In this document: positions 46,285 to 57,912 of the stretch, one piece after another
How the letters are laid out: every line of letters starts with the position of its first letter
Numbering within the stretch: the first letter of the stretch is position 1
NCBI GenBank assembly: GCA_037954015.1
Contig: CM075693.1
Span: 1,302,001-1,366,000 of the forward strand
Direction: 5' to 3'
DNA: 64,000 bases
Origin: Psophocarpus tetragonolobus
Taxonomy: Eukaryota; Streptophyta; Magnoliopsida; Fabales; Fabaceae
The notes under the pieces: generated by a model
What the model was told of the DNA's origin: nothing
Seen by the model: only the letters and a program-made list of their open reading frames with translations
The model's database searches: none
Program-made: the position numbers and the translations under genes

Positions 46285-47685
46285 AAAATTTGCACCACAA
46301 AAAATGCAACATTTTTTTTTTGTTTTGAAGGAAAAATGTCCAATTAAAAGTTATAAGTCATTATGGAACAAAAAAAATGAGAGTGTAAATTTTGGTTCCA
46401 TATAAATATAACTAAACATGATCAAATGAGGGAAATAAACTGAACATTACAAATAGGAAAACATTATGTAATTCTAAAAGTTCAGTTAAAAGAGAATCCC
46501 TAAGGAAATTACAATGCACTATAACTTATATCAATAAATTCCTAATACCGATAGGGTATTAAAAAAATTATTAACATAAGCCAAGAAAAGTACATTGTAT
46601 AACACCAAATTACATTAATAACAATACACCGATAGAGTATAGTCATCATCAATGCAATAAAAAAATAATTATATCACAAAATTCACATAAATGCATCCAA
46701 AATAGTGAAATTATAATTATGTAAATAAAAAAAGAAATTATGCATATTGTCCAATAAATTTGCATAATTTTAATCATATATATTATATGACCAACATACA
46801 AAATTCACATTATTATACCCGTGATAGACAAGTAATAATAATGCAAATTAATAAAGAAAATTATGCTCATAAGAGAAGGACAATTAAGATTGTGCATAAT
46901 TAATAAAATAACCTAAAATGAATTTATAAATGATAATTCAATATTAAAGAGAGTACAGTATAATTGGAGAATACAAATACTGTAAAGAATTATCACAATG
47001 AAAATAGGTAAAAAATTCAAGATTATAATAGTAAAAAAAAAATTAATTTAATCTTGAATTAATCAAATTTTTTTTATACTAAAAAATACCAATAATATAA
47101 AAATATTAAATAAATATGGTATTTTTGAAAAAATAAGAATATAAAAAATTAGCAACAACATTTAATGCTTTTGAGAATGAATTTAACACACGAATCATCA
47201 TACATGATCGTATCAAAACAACAAAGTTCTCCCTTGACCAAATCACAAAAATATGGGTATAAAAATGAGTCCATGCAACCCCATTAATACTTTCCAAAGT
47301 AAAAGTTAACACAAATATATTATGTTGCCCACACAAATGACTCATATTGGTCAAACATAACAAAAGGAAAACCATTAAGTAATTTTAAAAACAATTTACC
47401 CCATAATTATTTAAAAGAAAACTAGGTTTTAAAGGGGTAGCACTTAAAAAAAAGTTTCAATATATAATTTACCATGTAAGAGTAAGGGAATGAAACTTTA
47501 ACATGTTATTTTAACAATAACAAGTAGCGTAAACCCTCATATTTTTTTTTGTGAAAAAAAATAATAGTGAACTATATTATGAAATTTCACTAATAGCACA
47601 AAAAATCTTCAATTCAAATTTAATTTTCTAATAGAAAACAGCCATAATTCTCTAATAGAAAACAACCATAATATGTATCTAATTT

Positions 47686-47698
47686 GGCTCTGATACCA
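47686..47698 (-). other. primer binding site, tRNA-iMet
   Basis: The plus strand reads GGCTCTGATACCA, so the minus strand is TGGTATCAGAGCC, a 13-base complement to the initiator tRNA-Met 3' end, two bases from the right LTR. It sets the orientation of the element. Confidence 0.92.
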
Positions 47699-47700
47699 AT

Positions 47701-48177
47701 TGATGGAAATAAAAGGAAACCTTAAATGAGTAGATACAAGATTATAGTATGTATAGAGAATTAAATATAAAAGGATAGAGGAAAGAGAATTTGTGTACCT
47801 CAAATATATTGAATTGAAGTTCTTGATTTTCAAGAACAAAAAAAATCCTAGGAATGATTATTGTAGAGATATGAGTTCAATAAGAACTCTTGAGGGTTTT
47901 ACTACCTACTTTCTAGGGGATTATTCTAGAGAATGTGTATTGTTGCTGTTGTAATAATTTGCTTAATGGGATGGCAAATTTATAATCCCCCAGCGTAGGC
48001 AGAGACCCCTCAAATGAGCTTTTTATGATTGACTCAACCCATCACAAAGTCAATCTTACTATAATCCCATTTAAATAATCATAAAGATATTATAAGATAT
48101 GATTATCACCAAATCTTAAATTGCCAGATAATGATAAAATATAATTGATTAATATCAATCCACTATTATTTCCAACA
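47701..48177 (-). repeat. 5' LTR of the coding-free element, 477 bp
   Basis: Matches 43412-43885 over its full length. It begins TGATGGAAATAAAAGG on the plus strand and ends TTCCAACA just before TAATA at 48178-48182. Confidence 0.88.
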
Positions 48178-48299
48178 TAATATCATTAGTCTCTTTCTAA
48201 ATACAAGTCACTAATTGATGAGTGGTGTGGCTGTTGTGGTGAAAAACAACCTTATTGCGATGCCACCAGATCGTAGAGAACGCAACACTGAAGTAATCT

Positions 48300-48620
48300 T
48301 ACAGTGGTTATTGATGACTTATATGACATTTTTCATATCATCTCCCAGCCATTCATGAATATTATCAAATAAGAAATGATGGTTCAGGTACTGCACCAAA
48401 ATACCATTCCACACTCGACACACAAAATCACAATCATGATGAACATGTATGGTAGTTTCATGATGAGTGTAACTCATAAGATGTAAGTTGGAATCCTCCA
48501 TGCGTCTAATATTCCTTAAATTATTTGTCAACAAGGCATTATTACAAATCTTCCACAAGTGGAGATGATACCTTTTAGAACTCTCCCAATGCCAAATAGT
48601 TTTAAAAAAAGGATTTGGTG
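48300..48620 (-). pseudogene. LINE zf-RVT C-terminal region
   Basis: The frame at 48558-48319 contains WKICNNALLTNNLRNIRRM, then YTHHETTIHVHHDCDFVCRV, matching the plant LINE zf-RVT pattern (kills of His/Cys ligands are evident: the expected Cys before HHETT is Tyr-Thr here). It is the last recognised part of the polyprotein. Confidence 0.7.
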
Positions 48621-49355
48621 CATTCTAACTCCCTAAAATAGAAAGATAAGCTAAAGCGGGCTTGAATTCCCCATTAGATTGAAACTTCCAAGTTGGAGAA
48701 TGATTAAGGCTAGTGATAAAAGGGGAAGCCGTATAGCTTCACAAATATGCCCAGGCAATAAAGATTGGATTTTGGCTAAATTCCACTAACTAGTTGGAAA
48801 AACATAGTTAATAACCTTGTTCCTCAAAACAGAAAAATTCAACTATTAGAGAGTTTTGTCATACAATTTTTCTATACAAAGGATTCATTCACCAATGCAA
48901 AAAGAAGTGGACATACCATTATATACACACACCAAATTATACTTTTCTATAACTAGTTTGAGTTATTAGACAACCCCCCATTTAGAACTTCGATTGGGAT
49001 ATCTTCTTGGTAAATTAAGGAATGATAGCCTTTCCATATCTATATTTAAACTTGAGAACTTGAGCCCATAATCAATGCTTTTTAGTGATTAACTTCCAAC
49101 CAACCTTGAGGAAGTATGTCCATTTGTATGACATGAGAAGGAAGGACTTGAATTATCGATTTAGCGAGAGTAATCCTATACACCATTGATAACATATTAA
49201 TTTTCCATTACCTTACCATTGGCTAATCTTATCCAAGACAATTTCATAAGTATCATTATTCACTCTCATGAAGAATGATAACTCTTAAATACTTCCCCAA
49301 GTCATTGGTACATTGAAAACCACAGTTCAAGAAATCTCTTGACTTCTTTACCAAT

Positions 49356-50070
49356 TCACATTTTAGGAGAAAAAATTTCTAGATTTAGCCATACTAACTT
49401 TTGCCCCATAACTCTCACAAAAAAAAAGTTTAACATCCAAATTAATATTGTTGATCTGATCAACTGAAGCTTCAGCAAACAACAGGATGTCATTAGCAAA
49501 AGCAAGGTGGGATAAGAAAGAACTACCTTTACTGAGTTGAATTGGCTTCCAAATCTTTTGTTAAACCACAAGATGGATAGTATGAATAAGTCTATCCAAA
49601 CAAAGCATGAACAAAGAAGAGGAGAGAGGATCACCTTGCCTAACTCCATACTTAAGGATGAACTAATCCAGGGCTTCACCATTCCATAGCATATGCATCT
49701 TCACTGAAGAAATGCAACAACAGATAAGGAGCAAAAAATTTGGTGGGCATCCTATATCAATAAAGGTTTCTTTCACAAACTCCCACTTAAGCCTAACGTA
49801 CACTTTTTCTAGATCAACTTTAATTTCCATCCACCTTTTCTCACCTTCCGTTTTTCTCATGGAATGAAAAATCTCCTAGTAATAATAATGTTGTTACTAC
49901 TTTCCTTCTAAGAATAAAGCTCACCTGACTAGGATTGAACCCTTTGATTTTATGAGACAAAATTTTCTTTACAATCTTGTAGGTCACATTGCAAAGACTA
50001 ATGTGGCAAAAATCATTAAATTTGCTAGGTCCTCCAATCTTTGGAATCAAAGTAGCAAAGTATCATTTAG
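49356..50070 (-). pseudogene. LINE reverse transcriptase core
   Basis: Pieces in different frames are PKIGGPSKFNDFCHISLCNV and KIVKKILSHKIK (50050-49841), EIKVDLEKVYVRLKWEFV with DIGCPPNF (49860-49663; the family has DLEKAYDR, so the catalytic Asp of motif A region is altered) and then, after a frameshift near 49650, the GVRQGDPLS-type region, followed by LAFANDILLFAEAS. The catalytic box is normally FADD; here it reads FAND. The copy is inactive. Confidence 0.8.
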
Positions 50071-50799
50071 CTCCTCAATTTTCTTTGTGTGAAAGAAGAT
50101 CCTTTGAACAAGCTTCACCATATCATTGTCAACCCATTTTCATTGAGATTGATAAAAGACTGCTTGATAACCATAAGGACATGAGCTTTTGTACCCCCTT
50201 CTCCCATGGTTCTTAAGGTAGAAATATCTCCAAGCCAGTCATTGGTCTATCTAGGATCAGCAGATCATACTCCTTAAAAATAGGAACATAGTCAGATAGA
50301 TAAAAGGGAGTGTATGTAGAACTATTATAAAAAAAGATAGGAAAAGTAAGAAGTAACATAAGTCTCAATTTCCTCTTGTTGAGTAATCCAACTGCCATCC
50401 TTAATTTGTAATATACCTACCTTATTGCTTCTTTGCCTAAAAAAAGTGATACATGAAAATATTTAGTATTTTTTATCACCAAAAACAATCCTCTTAGCTT
50501 TAGAGAAGCTTTTTCAAACCTATTACTGAAACTTTCTAAGGAATTTTTTCTTTTTGGAAAGATACTGCCAAAAACTTGCTTGTTTCACTTCTAGAGATCC
50601 TCTTTAAAAAAGAATTAATTTGGTGAGTCCTAACCAATTTTGTCCATAAAGTGGTTAAGGTCTTCATGGGTGATCCACGAAGTTAGAAAATGAAAAGTAT
50701 GTTTTTTTTTGTTAGGGAGATTGTTCCTGAAAAATTCCACCAAAATAAGTTCTTTGCATAGAAGGAGCCAATGCATATTCATAAAAACTCTATCAAGGC

Positions 50800-51370
50800 A
50801 TTGACATAAATCACTACATCTCTAAATGAAGGGATGTATCCCCCTGAAAACCTTCATCCCACATAGAACAATCATCAACCATGGCTTGAAAGCTATTTAT
50901 ACTTCTAGTAGCAGTTCGATGTAGAGATTTGTTTCTATAATAAGGATTAAGGATAAAATTAAAATCCCCTAATATATGTCAAGGGGAATTAATATCTTGA
51001 TACATGTCTTGATTTTATCCCACAAAACATTCCCTCTTAAGTAATGAGGACTTACATATACAATTATAATAAGCCACATATTCCCATTGCTAGGAGTTTT
51101 TTAGAGTTGCAAAAAATGTTCACTTAGGATTAAAACCTCCATATTCCCAACAATGTCATCCCACAACACCTAAATCTCATCAGATTGACCTTGGGAATTT
51201 ATGATTATATAGTAATTAGATAACACACATTGACACATATTTATAACCAACAAAAATTGGTCTCCTATAAACAAACCATGGAGACTTTATATTCTCTATG
51301 AATATCTTTAACCGTATTTGGGAATCATTTATACCCATTCCCCTTACAATTCTACCTCACTAGATTCATA
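50800..51370 (-). pseudogene. LINE endonuclease region
   Basis: Minus-strand fragments read VLWDDIVGNMEVLILSEHF, LIIIVYVSPHYLRGNVLWDKI and FKPWLMIV, in the order seen in plant L1 apurinic-type endonucleases. Several frames and stops are involved. Confidence 0.6.
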
Positions 51371-51381
51371 AAAAAATTGTT

Positions 51382-51735
51382 GGCTTAAATAAGTGTTTTG
51401 TCCCTAAAGTTTCACAAAAAATCGCTTTTTGTCCTTAAAATTTTAAAATATTTTTTTAGTCCCTGATTCACTTTTAGTTTTTCTTATCCAGTTAACGGCA
51501 TTAAAACATTGCTAACAAGAAGCACGTTTTTGTACTTGTAAACCACTCTCTTTCTCAACTCTAACCCTTTCAATTTTGAATTTTACATCTAGCATAACCA
51601 AATACACCAGAACTTATAAACGACAATATTAATACAAAAAACAAATTCATTTTAGGACTAAAAAAATATTTTTAAATTTCAAGGACCAAAGGTGATTTTT
51701 GGCGAAATTTTAGGGATAAAAAAATTATATAAGCC
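51382..51735. mobile_element. Mutator-type MITE, 354 bp, inserted in the LINE
   Basis: Terminal inverted repeats of about 95 bp: the left end is ggcttaaataagtgttttg and the complement of the right end is ggcttatataattttttta, both continuing through tgtccctaaa and ttttttagtcc. The 10-bp direct repeat aaaaattgtt lies on each side (51372-51381 and 51736-51745). Long TIRs plus a 9-10 bp target duplication point to the Mutator superfamily. It has no coding capacity. Confidence 0.85.
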
Positions 51736-52111
51736 AAAAATTGTTAGTTGGGTGGACTAATTTCAAAGTCCCAATAACATCATTTGACTAAAGTTGATTC
51801 TCAAGAGCACATAACTCCATGTCCAATAAATTTTCATTCAAATTAGGAAACACCATTTCAGACAAGAAAGAAACCTTTTGTAAATTTGGGGACATATCTC
51901 CATCACCTAAATATTCAAAACCTACTTGAAGATCTCACATTCTTTGGGAATAAGATTTCTACCAGTTGTTCTCCAAAAACAAAAACATGCTTGTGAGCAG
52001 CAAACATTTCATCCATGTTAGGAAAAATCACATGGCTAAGTACAACCTTAGAAGGGGTATCATTAGTAGGGAAAAAGTAGTCTTCTTCAAATTACGCTTA
52101 GGCCCATTAGT

Positions 52112-53500
52112 TTATTTGTTCCCTTTTCTTATAGGAGGAACCACAACATGTTGCTTATGCTTGTCACTCCCTGGAAGTATGGAGCATTTCTTCATAGGGC
52201 CTTGAGCATTCTTTCCAAAAAAAGGACTCTGAACATTAGCTTTGGCGGAACCCATAAAAACTTGTTTACTTGTGTTGCCCTTAGAGTCATTGGGTTGATC
52301 ATGCTGAGACATCTCATCAACATCATAGTATTTAGGAGGATTATTAGACCTTGACGATCCATCTTTTGTATTCAAGCTCTTAACACTTTTTACTTTGTTA
52401 ATAGTCTCATGAGTGGTGTTTTTAAGTGGTGCAATATAAATTTTTTATCTATTCTTATTCTTCTATGTAACATGCATATAGGGTCCATATAGAGATACAT
52501 ATGCAAAATCAACTTTGGAAGGCTCATTACAAGTCGTTGGATCATTTAACCCCATGTCAGCATCATCAGATTTTGACCTTAGTACATTGTCCCTTGGGTT
52601 AACGAAGGAAACCGACCTAAGACTATTCTAGCACTCCCAAGGGACCATTTCATTATAGGCATTATTTCACCTTATCTAGCCACAACTTCAGTTATCAAAG
52701 GAGATGACACCGAAACAATTAAGGTGTTAGAACATGAGTCAATCTTGTGATCATACTTGCTGCAAGAAAAAAAATAAGGTGAAGACCCTAGTATTTCAGA
52801 TTATGCATTTGACTATGCACAATAAACTTAAGGAGAAGAGGCTTATCTAGATAGATTTCCACACATAATCAAGTGTAGTGTCCTCTTGAGAGGAAGGATA
52901 TGATGGCATCCACCTTAAGCATTGTTCCAATGTTGTTACCAACACGAGAGAGAAAATTTTCATTTGTAAGCTCTAGTGGAATATTCAAAATGTGAACCCA
53001 AACCACTATTCTCTCCAGATTTGTATATGTGGAAAAGCTCAATCTTAATTTTTGAATGAGAAGACAATGGTCAACAATTTTCTAAGGCCCTTCAATAAGG
53101 GATGTTGATAGTCCTCTATATTTTCGAAGTTAACCAAATAAAAACCATTAGTAGGTCCATAATTTTTTTTTCCTTTCCTACCCATTCTTTTTCCAACTTG
53201 TTCTCAATCACATGAAAATGGACTATTTTCCCTAATAAATTAATTATAAGAGCCCTCTTCTGCTGTTGACACCAACCAAGAAACTTTTCCATATTTTCGA
53301 AGTTAACCAAATAAAAACCATTAGGTAGGTCTATAATATTTATTTTTCCTTTCCCTACCCATTCTTTTTCCAACTTGTTCTAAATCACATGAAAATGGTC
53401 TAGTTTCCCTAATAAATTGATGATAAGAGTCATCTTCCACTATTGACACCAATAAAGAAACTCTTCGTTAGACAGATGAATCTCATTATATTTCTTTGTC
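52112..53500 (-). pseudogene. LINE ORF1 (DUF4283-like), with internal duplication
   Basis: The minus-strand frame 53373-53116 contains INIIDLPNGFYLVNFENMEK and LGWCQQQKRALIINLLGKIV, matching the plant DUF4283 module found in LINE ORF1 and copia-like Gag proteins. The C-terminal hydrophilic linker is seen at 52375-52112. A 173-bp tandem duplication (53118-53463) repeats part of the domain and shifts the frame. Confidence 0.7.
53118..53463. repeat. tandem duplication, two units of about 173 bp
   Basis: atattttcgaagttaacca recurs at 53118 and 53291, and the following sequence agrees to caagaaact(c)ttcc / aaagaaactcttcg. It lies inside LINE ORF1, so it arose after or during amplification of this LINE copy. 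Confidence 0.9.
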
Positions 53501-53519
53501 TTCATTTGTAACTTTATTG

Positions 53520-54350
53520 GCATTTTTAGAAGTTTTTCTTCAATCACAATTTAGACTTTTCCAAATGGAAAAGCAAATGTTAAGATCATTTAGTTTTAAA
53601 AAATATATTTTTTTTAAACAGTTTTTGTTTTCAAGTTTTCAACATTAAAAAAATATGTTTGTTGTTTTTACTTGATATTTTCTATTTTTAAAAAATAAAA
53701 TTGTTCAATTTAATTAATTTTAATAAATATTATAAAATATTCATGTATAATTTAAAATACATTTTATACACAGTTTTTTGTTATAATTACAATATTTTTA
53801 TTATTGTTTACATAGTTTTTATTTTTGAAAACAATTTTTTTGTTTTCTATTTTTAGTTTATTTTTGAAAATATTTCTAGAAAAATATTTTCTTAATTGTA
53901 ACCAAACATATTTTTCTACTATTTTTTATTCTGTAAAATAAAAACAAAAAATGAAAAAAAAAACCTTCCTTCGGTTTCTTTAGAAAATTGTGGGGGCAAT
54001 GATTCTTTTGGGTTAAGAATAGATCAAACGATGGACATTTCTAAATCAAGAGTTTGTTGACTTATAAAAAAAATAATAGTTGGTTTATTATTGTATCACA
54101 ATACATACAACTAGATAATAGGTCTAGTTTACCTTCAAATACATTTACATATCTATACTTAAATAAGTTTTCCATTTATATAAGGGTCACATTTAAGGTA
54201 GTTCCTAGTTTTTTTGTTTTTTATTGAAAACACAAACATGGTTGGTTAAAATGTTTACAATTTTTATTTTTTAGTTATTTTCAAATAGTTTTGACCCTTG
54301 AAAACAATAAAAATTGGTTTTAAGATTTTGTTTTTGTTTTCATTAAATTA
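53520..54350. repeat. T/A-rich dispersed repeat
   Basis: Long homopolymer-rich stretches with strings such as tttttgttttcaagttttcaac and ttgaaaacaataaaaattgg. Similar sequence occurs at 56530-56960 and 62870-63240, so this may be a dispersed element. Ends are not resolved. Confidence 0.4.
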
Positions 54351-54850
54351 TATCTATTGTCATCACTTGTAATCATTCACCCACTACTGTCCATCACCAT
54401 CGCCAACCATCAATGCCAATTGTCAATCTCCGATTGTCACCATTGTATGTTAGTTATCCACCAGAGTCGTCGATTGTGGATCTCTAACCATCATCACTTG
54501 TATCTAATGTTGATTGACCACCATTGCCAGCCATATATCATTGTTTATCTCCAGTTGCTATCATCAATCATTGTAGGTTTTCAATTGTCATAAATCTCAA
54601 GCATCAATCTCTTACAAGCATCTTGAGTCTCTAACTATTGTCTCTAATAATTGTCACCTGTCTCTTGCTATCATAATCGGTTTGGTCGCAAATGAGAGAT
54701 TCCATTAGAATTAACGTTTGACATCATTTTAAACCTTAAAACAAAAATAATTTTTTTTTATAAATTTAAAAACTTAAAACCAAAATTTATTTTAATTTCT
54801 CTAAATTAAAAAAAAAAGTTAAAATAAAAAACCATCCAAAATGGGCTAAA
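54351..54850. repeat. cryptic simple sequence (CATCAC/TTGTCACC-rich)
   Basis: Irregular recurrence of ccatcacc, catcact, attgtcac and ctccagttg. The open frame at 54357-54593 is His/Ser/Leu-rich because of this and is not supported as a gene. Confidence 0.5.
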
Positions 54851-54986
54851 TTAGCGACTACATTCTCGAGTTGTGTGTGAAATAGCAGAATTCCACATAA
54901 TGCATGTGGGATCAGCACGTAAAAGCAAAACTAAACTATCCCCAACAGCTTGCTCGTTCATGAATTCATTGGCAATGTGACATTTG

Positions 54987-55451
54987 TTACCAATGGGATT
55001 TACATGATAGGAACAAATTAGTACAAACCTCATGAAAAACCTCAAGTATAACACTATGGTACTCATTGGAGTTCATAGAGATATAGTAATTCAATAGACT
55101 ACGAAGATCTTTGGCATCTTGAAGGCGATTGACAGTTATCATCTCCATCATGGACTCTCTAAAATCCTCTCTTGCGTCATAAGAGCTCTTCTCCATCGCT
55201 ACCACTACAACAAACTTGGTCCCATCTCTGCTCTGCTGCCTTCTTCTCTCTAAATGTCTAGCTTCCATCCTTTCTCTAATCATTTGGTCAAGTCTCTCTT
55301 GCACCATCGCATATGCAAGGCTTGAAACAGAAGGGAACCTGTCAGAGGCTGAGCTTTCTGCTTCCTCAGAGGAAGAAACACTCAGCCTGCAACTGCAACA
55401 CAAGGCTTTGCATCCTCTCTGTTGGAGCTGATGCTTCTTAGAGGCTTTCAT
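54987..55451 (-). CDS. OVATE family protein
   Basis: A complete 154-residue frame starts MKASKKHQLQQRG and ends CKSHW, without introns, as is usual in this family. The OVATE domain spans residues about 80-144 (VVVAMEKSSYDAREDFRESM, MEMITVNRLQDAKDLRSLLN, YYISMNSNEYHSVILEVFHE). The N-terminus has a Cys/Ser-rich stretch (CKALCCSC) and an Arg/Glu-rich helix (MIRERMEARHLERRRQ). OVATE proteins are plant-specific transcriptional repressors that bind KNOX/BELL homeodomain proteins and TRM proteins and affect organ shape; the target here is unknown. The protein is on the short side for the family. It is the only gene between large repeats, and its reading frame is intact. Confidence 0.9.
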   Translation of the reverse strand: MKASKKHQLQQRGCKALCCSCRLSVSSSEEAESSASDRFPSVSSLAYAMVQERLDQMIRERMEARHLERRRQQSRDGTKFVVVVAMEKSSYDAREDFRESMMEMITVNRLQDAKDLRSLLNYYISMNSNEYHSVILEVFHEVCTNLFLSCKSHW

Positions 55452-57046
55452 TCTGAGACACTAAGCCTAAGCTTTGAAGGGGAAGTTGCGCAAGAATAAT
55501 CACTTATGCACAATTGACAAGTGGGGGCACAACAATGAATTAATGATTATGTTTTGTTTTAAGAACATTCAAAACTAGATTAGGTGTTAGCTTGAAGGGC
55601 AGATGCGGGACATGCCTATAGTTAATTGAGCAAAAGATCATTATGTTTAACTAGACTTATCATGTTCTCAACCCTTTTAGGATAATATTAGGTGGCCCGT
55701 GAAACCTATTTAATAAGAGCTAGTTGATGCCATGCCTTGTACTTGTAGAACTCTAGCACAATTTGTTTAGTAATTTAGCACACCATGCATATGCCCCTCG
55801 ACCAAGTTTTTCTTCGAAATTGAAGAAAAATTATGAAAGCAACCAATAGCCAAATACTAAAGTTATAGTGGTTACATAAAGATGTCTAAATCCGTTGTAT
55901 TATACTTCAATGATGCCCTTCTTTACCAATGTTGAACGAATAGTAGATGAATCAACAAATTCCTACTTCCTAGCATTCCTTTCACTTTTCTTGTTAATTG
56001 AAATTTCTGTTGTTTCAATTACTTTAGTGTATGTGTAGGTGCGAGCGGTAATGGTTGTTAACCAATAATGGAGAAAATCCGACAAAAGATACACACAGCT
56101 AATTAAGAATCTCTTTAACAGATTCGTCTTTGTATGTTACACAGCAAAACTGGTTCGTAAAGCAAAAGGTGACTACGTGATTAACATGTGATTGTCATTG
56201 ATTACGAAGCCAATTTGTGAAAAATATGATCCTCGTTTTTCTGCATCATGAGGGTAATTAAATGTGATTAATCAGTACTACCAAGTTGTTTATGCATCCT
56301 CGAAGCACATGTTGCTATGATGATTTTTACTCACTAAAGATAAAGCAGCTAAAGGGTAAGTCCTGCTGAGAGAGGAAAGAATACATACCCAAACTCGAAG
56401 ACAGACTCTGTTTTTTACGTTTTTGCTTTTCTTTAGAATAAAGAACAAGGTGAAAATAATGAATGACTTGTATGATTCATATGCAAGCAACGTAAGTTCC
56501 ATTTCTTTATATTTTTCAAGGCAAAATATATTTTTTGTCTCTTTACTTTTGTTAAATGTAGTGTTTGTTTTACATCAATTTTATAAAACTTTTTTAGTAT
56601 TTTAATATTTAAATACATTTGATTAGTATTTTTTTAAAATAGTTTTTTAAAATAATTTTTTAGTTTTTAAAAATTGAAAAAAGAGAATAACAGAAAGTAA
56701 TTTTACTTTTCAGTTTTGTATTTTTGTTTCGAAAACTCAAAAGATAACAAATATAATAGGTTTTTTTTTTCACTAATGACATATCTATAAATATAAATAA
56801 TTTTTTTTTCATTTTTACATTCCAAAACAATTTTCAAACAACACTTACTAAATAAGGTTTTTTTTCGTCTCTTCTTTTAAAAAAATAGTTTTTAGAAGCA
56901 CTTTTTAAAAATTAAGAAATATCAACAAAACTCAATTCAAATTCAAATTCTTTAACTAGCTTCATGTTGTTAAATGGAATTTCTTGCAACTATAAATTGT
57001 CACAATGTATACTTTTTAGTGGTAAAAAAGTATTATGCATATATCT
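55452..57046. other. promoter of the OVATE gene and AT-rich intergenic DNA
   Basis: The first few hundred bases should hold the minus-strand promoter. From 56530 on there are poly-T and poly-A stretches related to 53520-54350. No other gene is seen. Confidence 0.4.
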
Positions 57047-57895
57047 TTTTGTGAGGGTGATGTAATCCTCTCTAGTAAGGGATCTATCACTAGGGCCATG
57101 ACTAGGAGGATACAGGAGGTATGGCTAGAGTGGATGGAGGAAGACTTCACCTCCTTATGCGCATAGAGATCATGCCATAGTTTTTTATGTTTCTTCTTAA
57201 GCATTGTATTTTACCTTCCTTTTCTAGGTGGAGTGGTCTACTCCTTTTTTTCTTCTTTGACCTTGTATTTTGGGCATTCATTTTCGTGTACTTAGGCTTA
57301 AAGGGTGTGCCTAGTCGTTTTTGTGGAGTGTATTAGCAAATTGGGCTCATTAGGGGTGTTGGTGGGTTGTTTTATTAACCACACTCCTCTTTTCTAATTA
57401 AACCCCAATTAGTTAGCACATGAAGCATGGAGGAGGTAAGGTGGGGCCCTTGTCCCCCTTAGAGGCGCCGAAATTGATTTAATTGCCCACATAGCATCCT
57501 ACATGATAATTAGTTAGATTTAAGATCCATGAATTTAGGGACATGTGCTCAATTATTCAAATTTGGTTTTCCCTACTTTCTTTTCACCCATTGCATAGCC
57601 TAAGCACCTCCATCCTCTATAAATAGACTTCTTCTACTATTGGAAAGGTTACACTTGATTTTGAAAGAAATATAGAGAGCTTGTTTATTTTTTAGTGTTT
57701 TTTATTCTCTAATCTAGAGAGAGTTCCTAGAGCTTTTATCAAAGGTTTATATTCCATTGTGACAAGCAACCTTTCTTGAGACTTATCTTCTTGTGAGTGG
57801 CGTCTCCTATCCCCCACCTTCTTCCTCTTCACCAAATTTACTTCATACGGGCCTCTTGAAAATGATCTTGGAGGAGCATTCAAAGGATGAATGCA
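57047..57895 (+). mobile_element. gypsy 3' end: integrase tail plus LTR
   Basis: The left part encodes a fragment of the integrase tail (SKGSITRAMTRRIQE at about 57080), homologous to the tail at 9.4 and 17.1 kb. An LTR follows from about 57368 (TGTTTTATTAACCAC after a G-rich tract ggggtgttggtgggt) to 57895 (gaggagcattcaaaggatgaatgca). It has a ctataaatag TATA box (about 57617) and the R-U5 core ccattgtgacaag / gtggcgtc. The rest of the element is missing. Confidence 0.75.
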
Positions 57896-57912
57896 TAAGA
57901 TGGTTTATAACC

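Larger units (their letters stand above)
43412..48177 (-). mobile_element. complete-ended, coding-free LTR element (4.77 kb)
   Basis: Two direct LTRs (43412-43885 and 47701-48177) are flanked by the 5-bp duplication TAATA (43407-43411 and 48178-48182). A tRNA-iMet primer site lies on the minus strand next to the right LTR and a purine-rich tract next to the left LTR, so the element reads right to left. The 3.8-kb interior is about 75-80% A+T by eye and has no frame resembling gag or pol. This is a non-autonomous element of the LARD type, presumably mobilised by proteins from another element, or an element whose genes have decayed beyond recognition. Confidence 0.88.
48183..53500 (-). mobile_element. 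near full-length but decayed LINE (L1-type)
   Basis: Reading right to left there is an ORF1 with a DUF4283-like domain (53.46-53.1 kb), a low-complexity linker (52.4-52.1 kb), endonuclease (about 51.3-50.8 kb), RT (50.05-49.36 kb) and a C-terminal zf-RVT region (48.6-48.3 kb). Stops and frameshifts occur in all parts. A MITE is inserted at 51382-51735. No poly-A tail or target duplication was identified on the left. Confidence 0.8.

Noticed and set aside
45906..47375. 76-aa (+) and 89-aa (-) frames inside the coding-free LTR element
   Set aside because: Neither shows gag, protease, RT or integrase motifs. Length is within chance for AT-rich DNA of this size.
43412..48177. Reading the 43.4-48.2 kb repeats as a simple segmental duplication
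   Set aside because: The TAATA target duplication, primer site and polypurine tract at the right places make an LTR element far more likely.
54357..54593. 78-aa His/Leu-rich frame
   Set aside because: Cryptic simple repeats explain the composition. No conserved motif.
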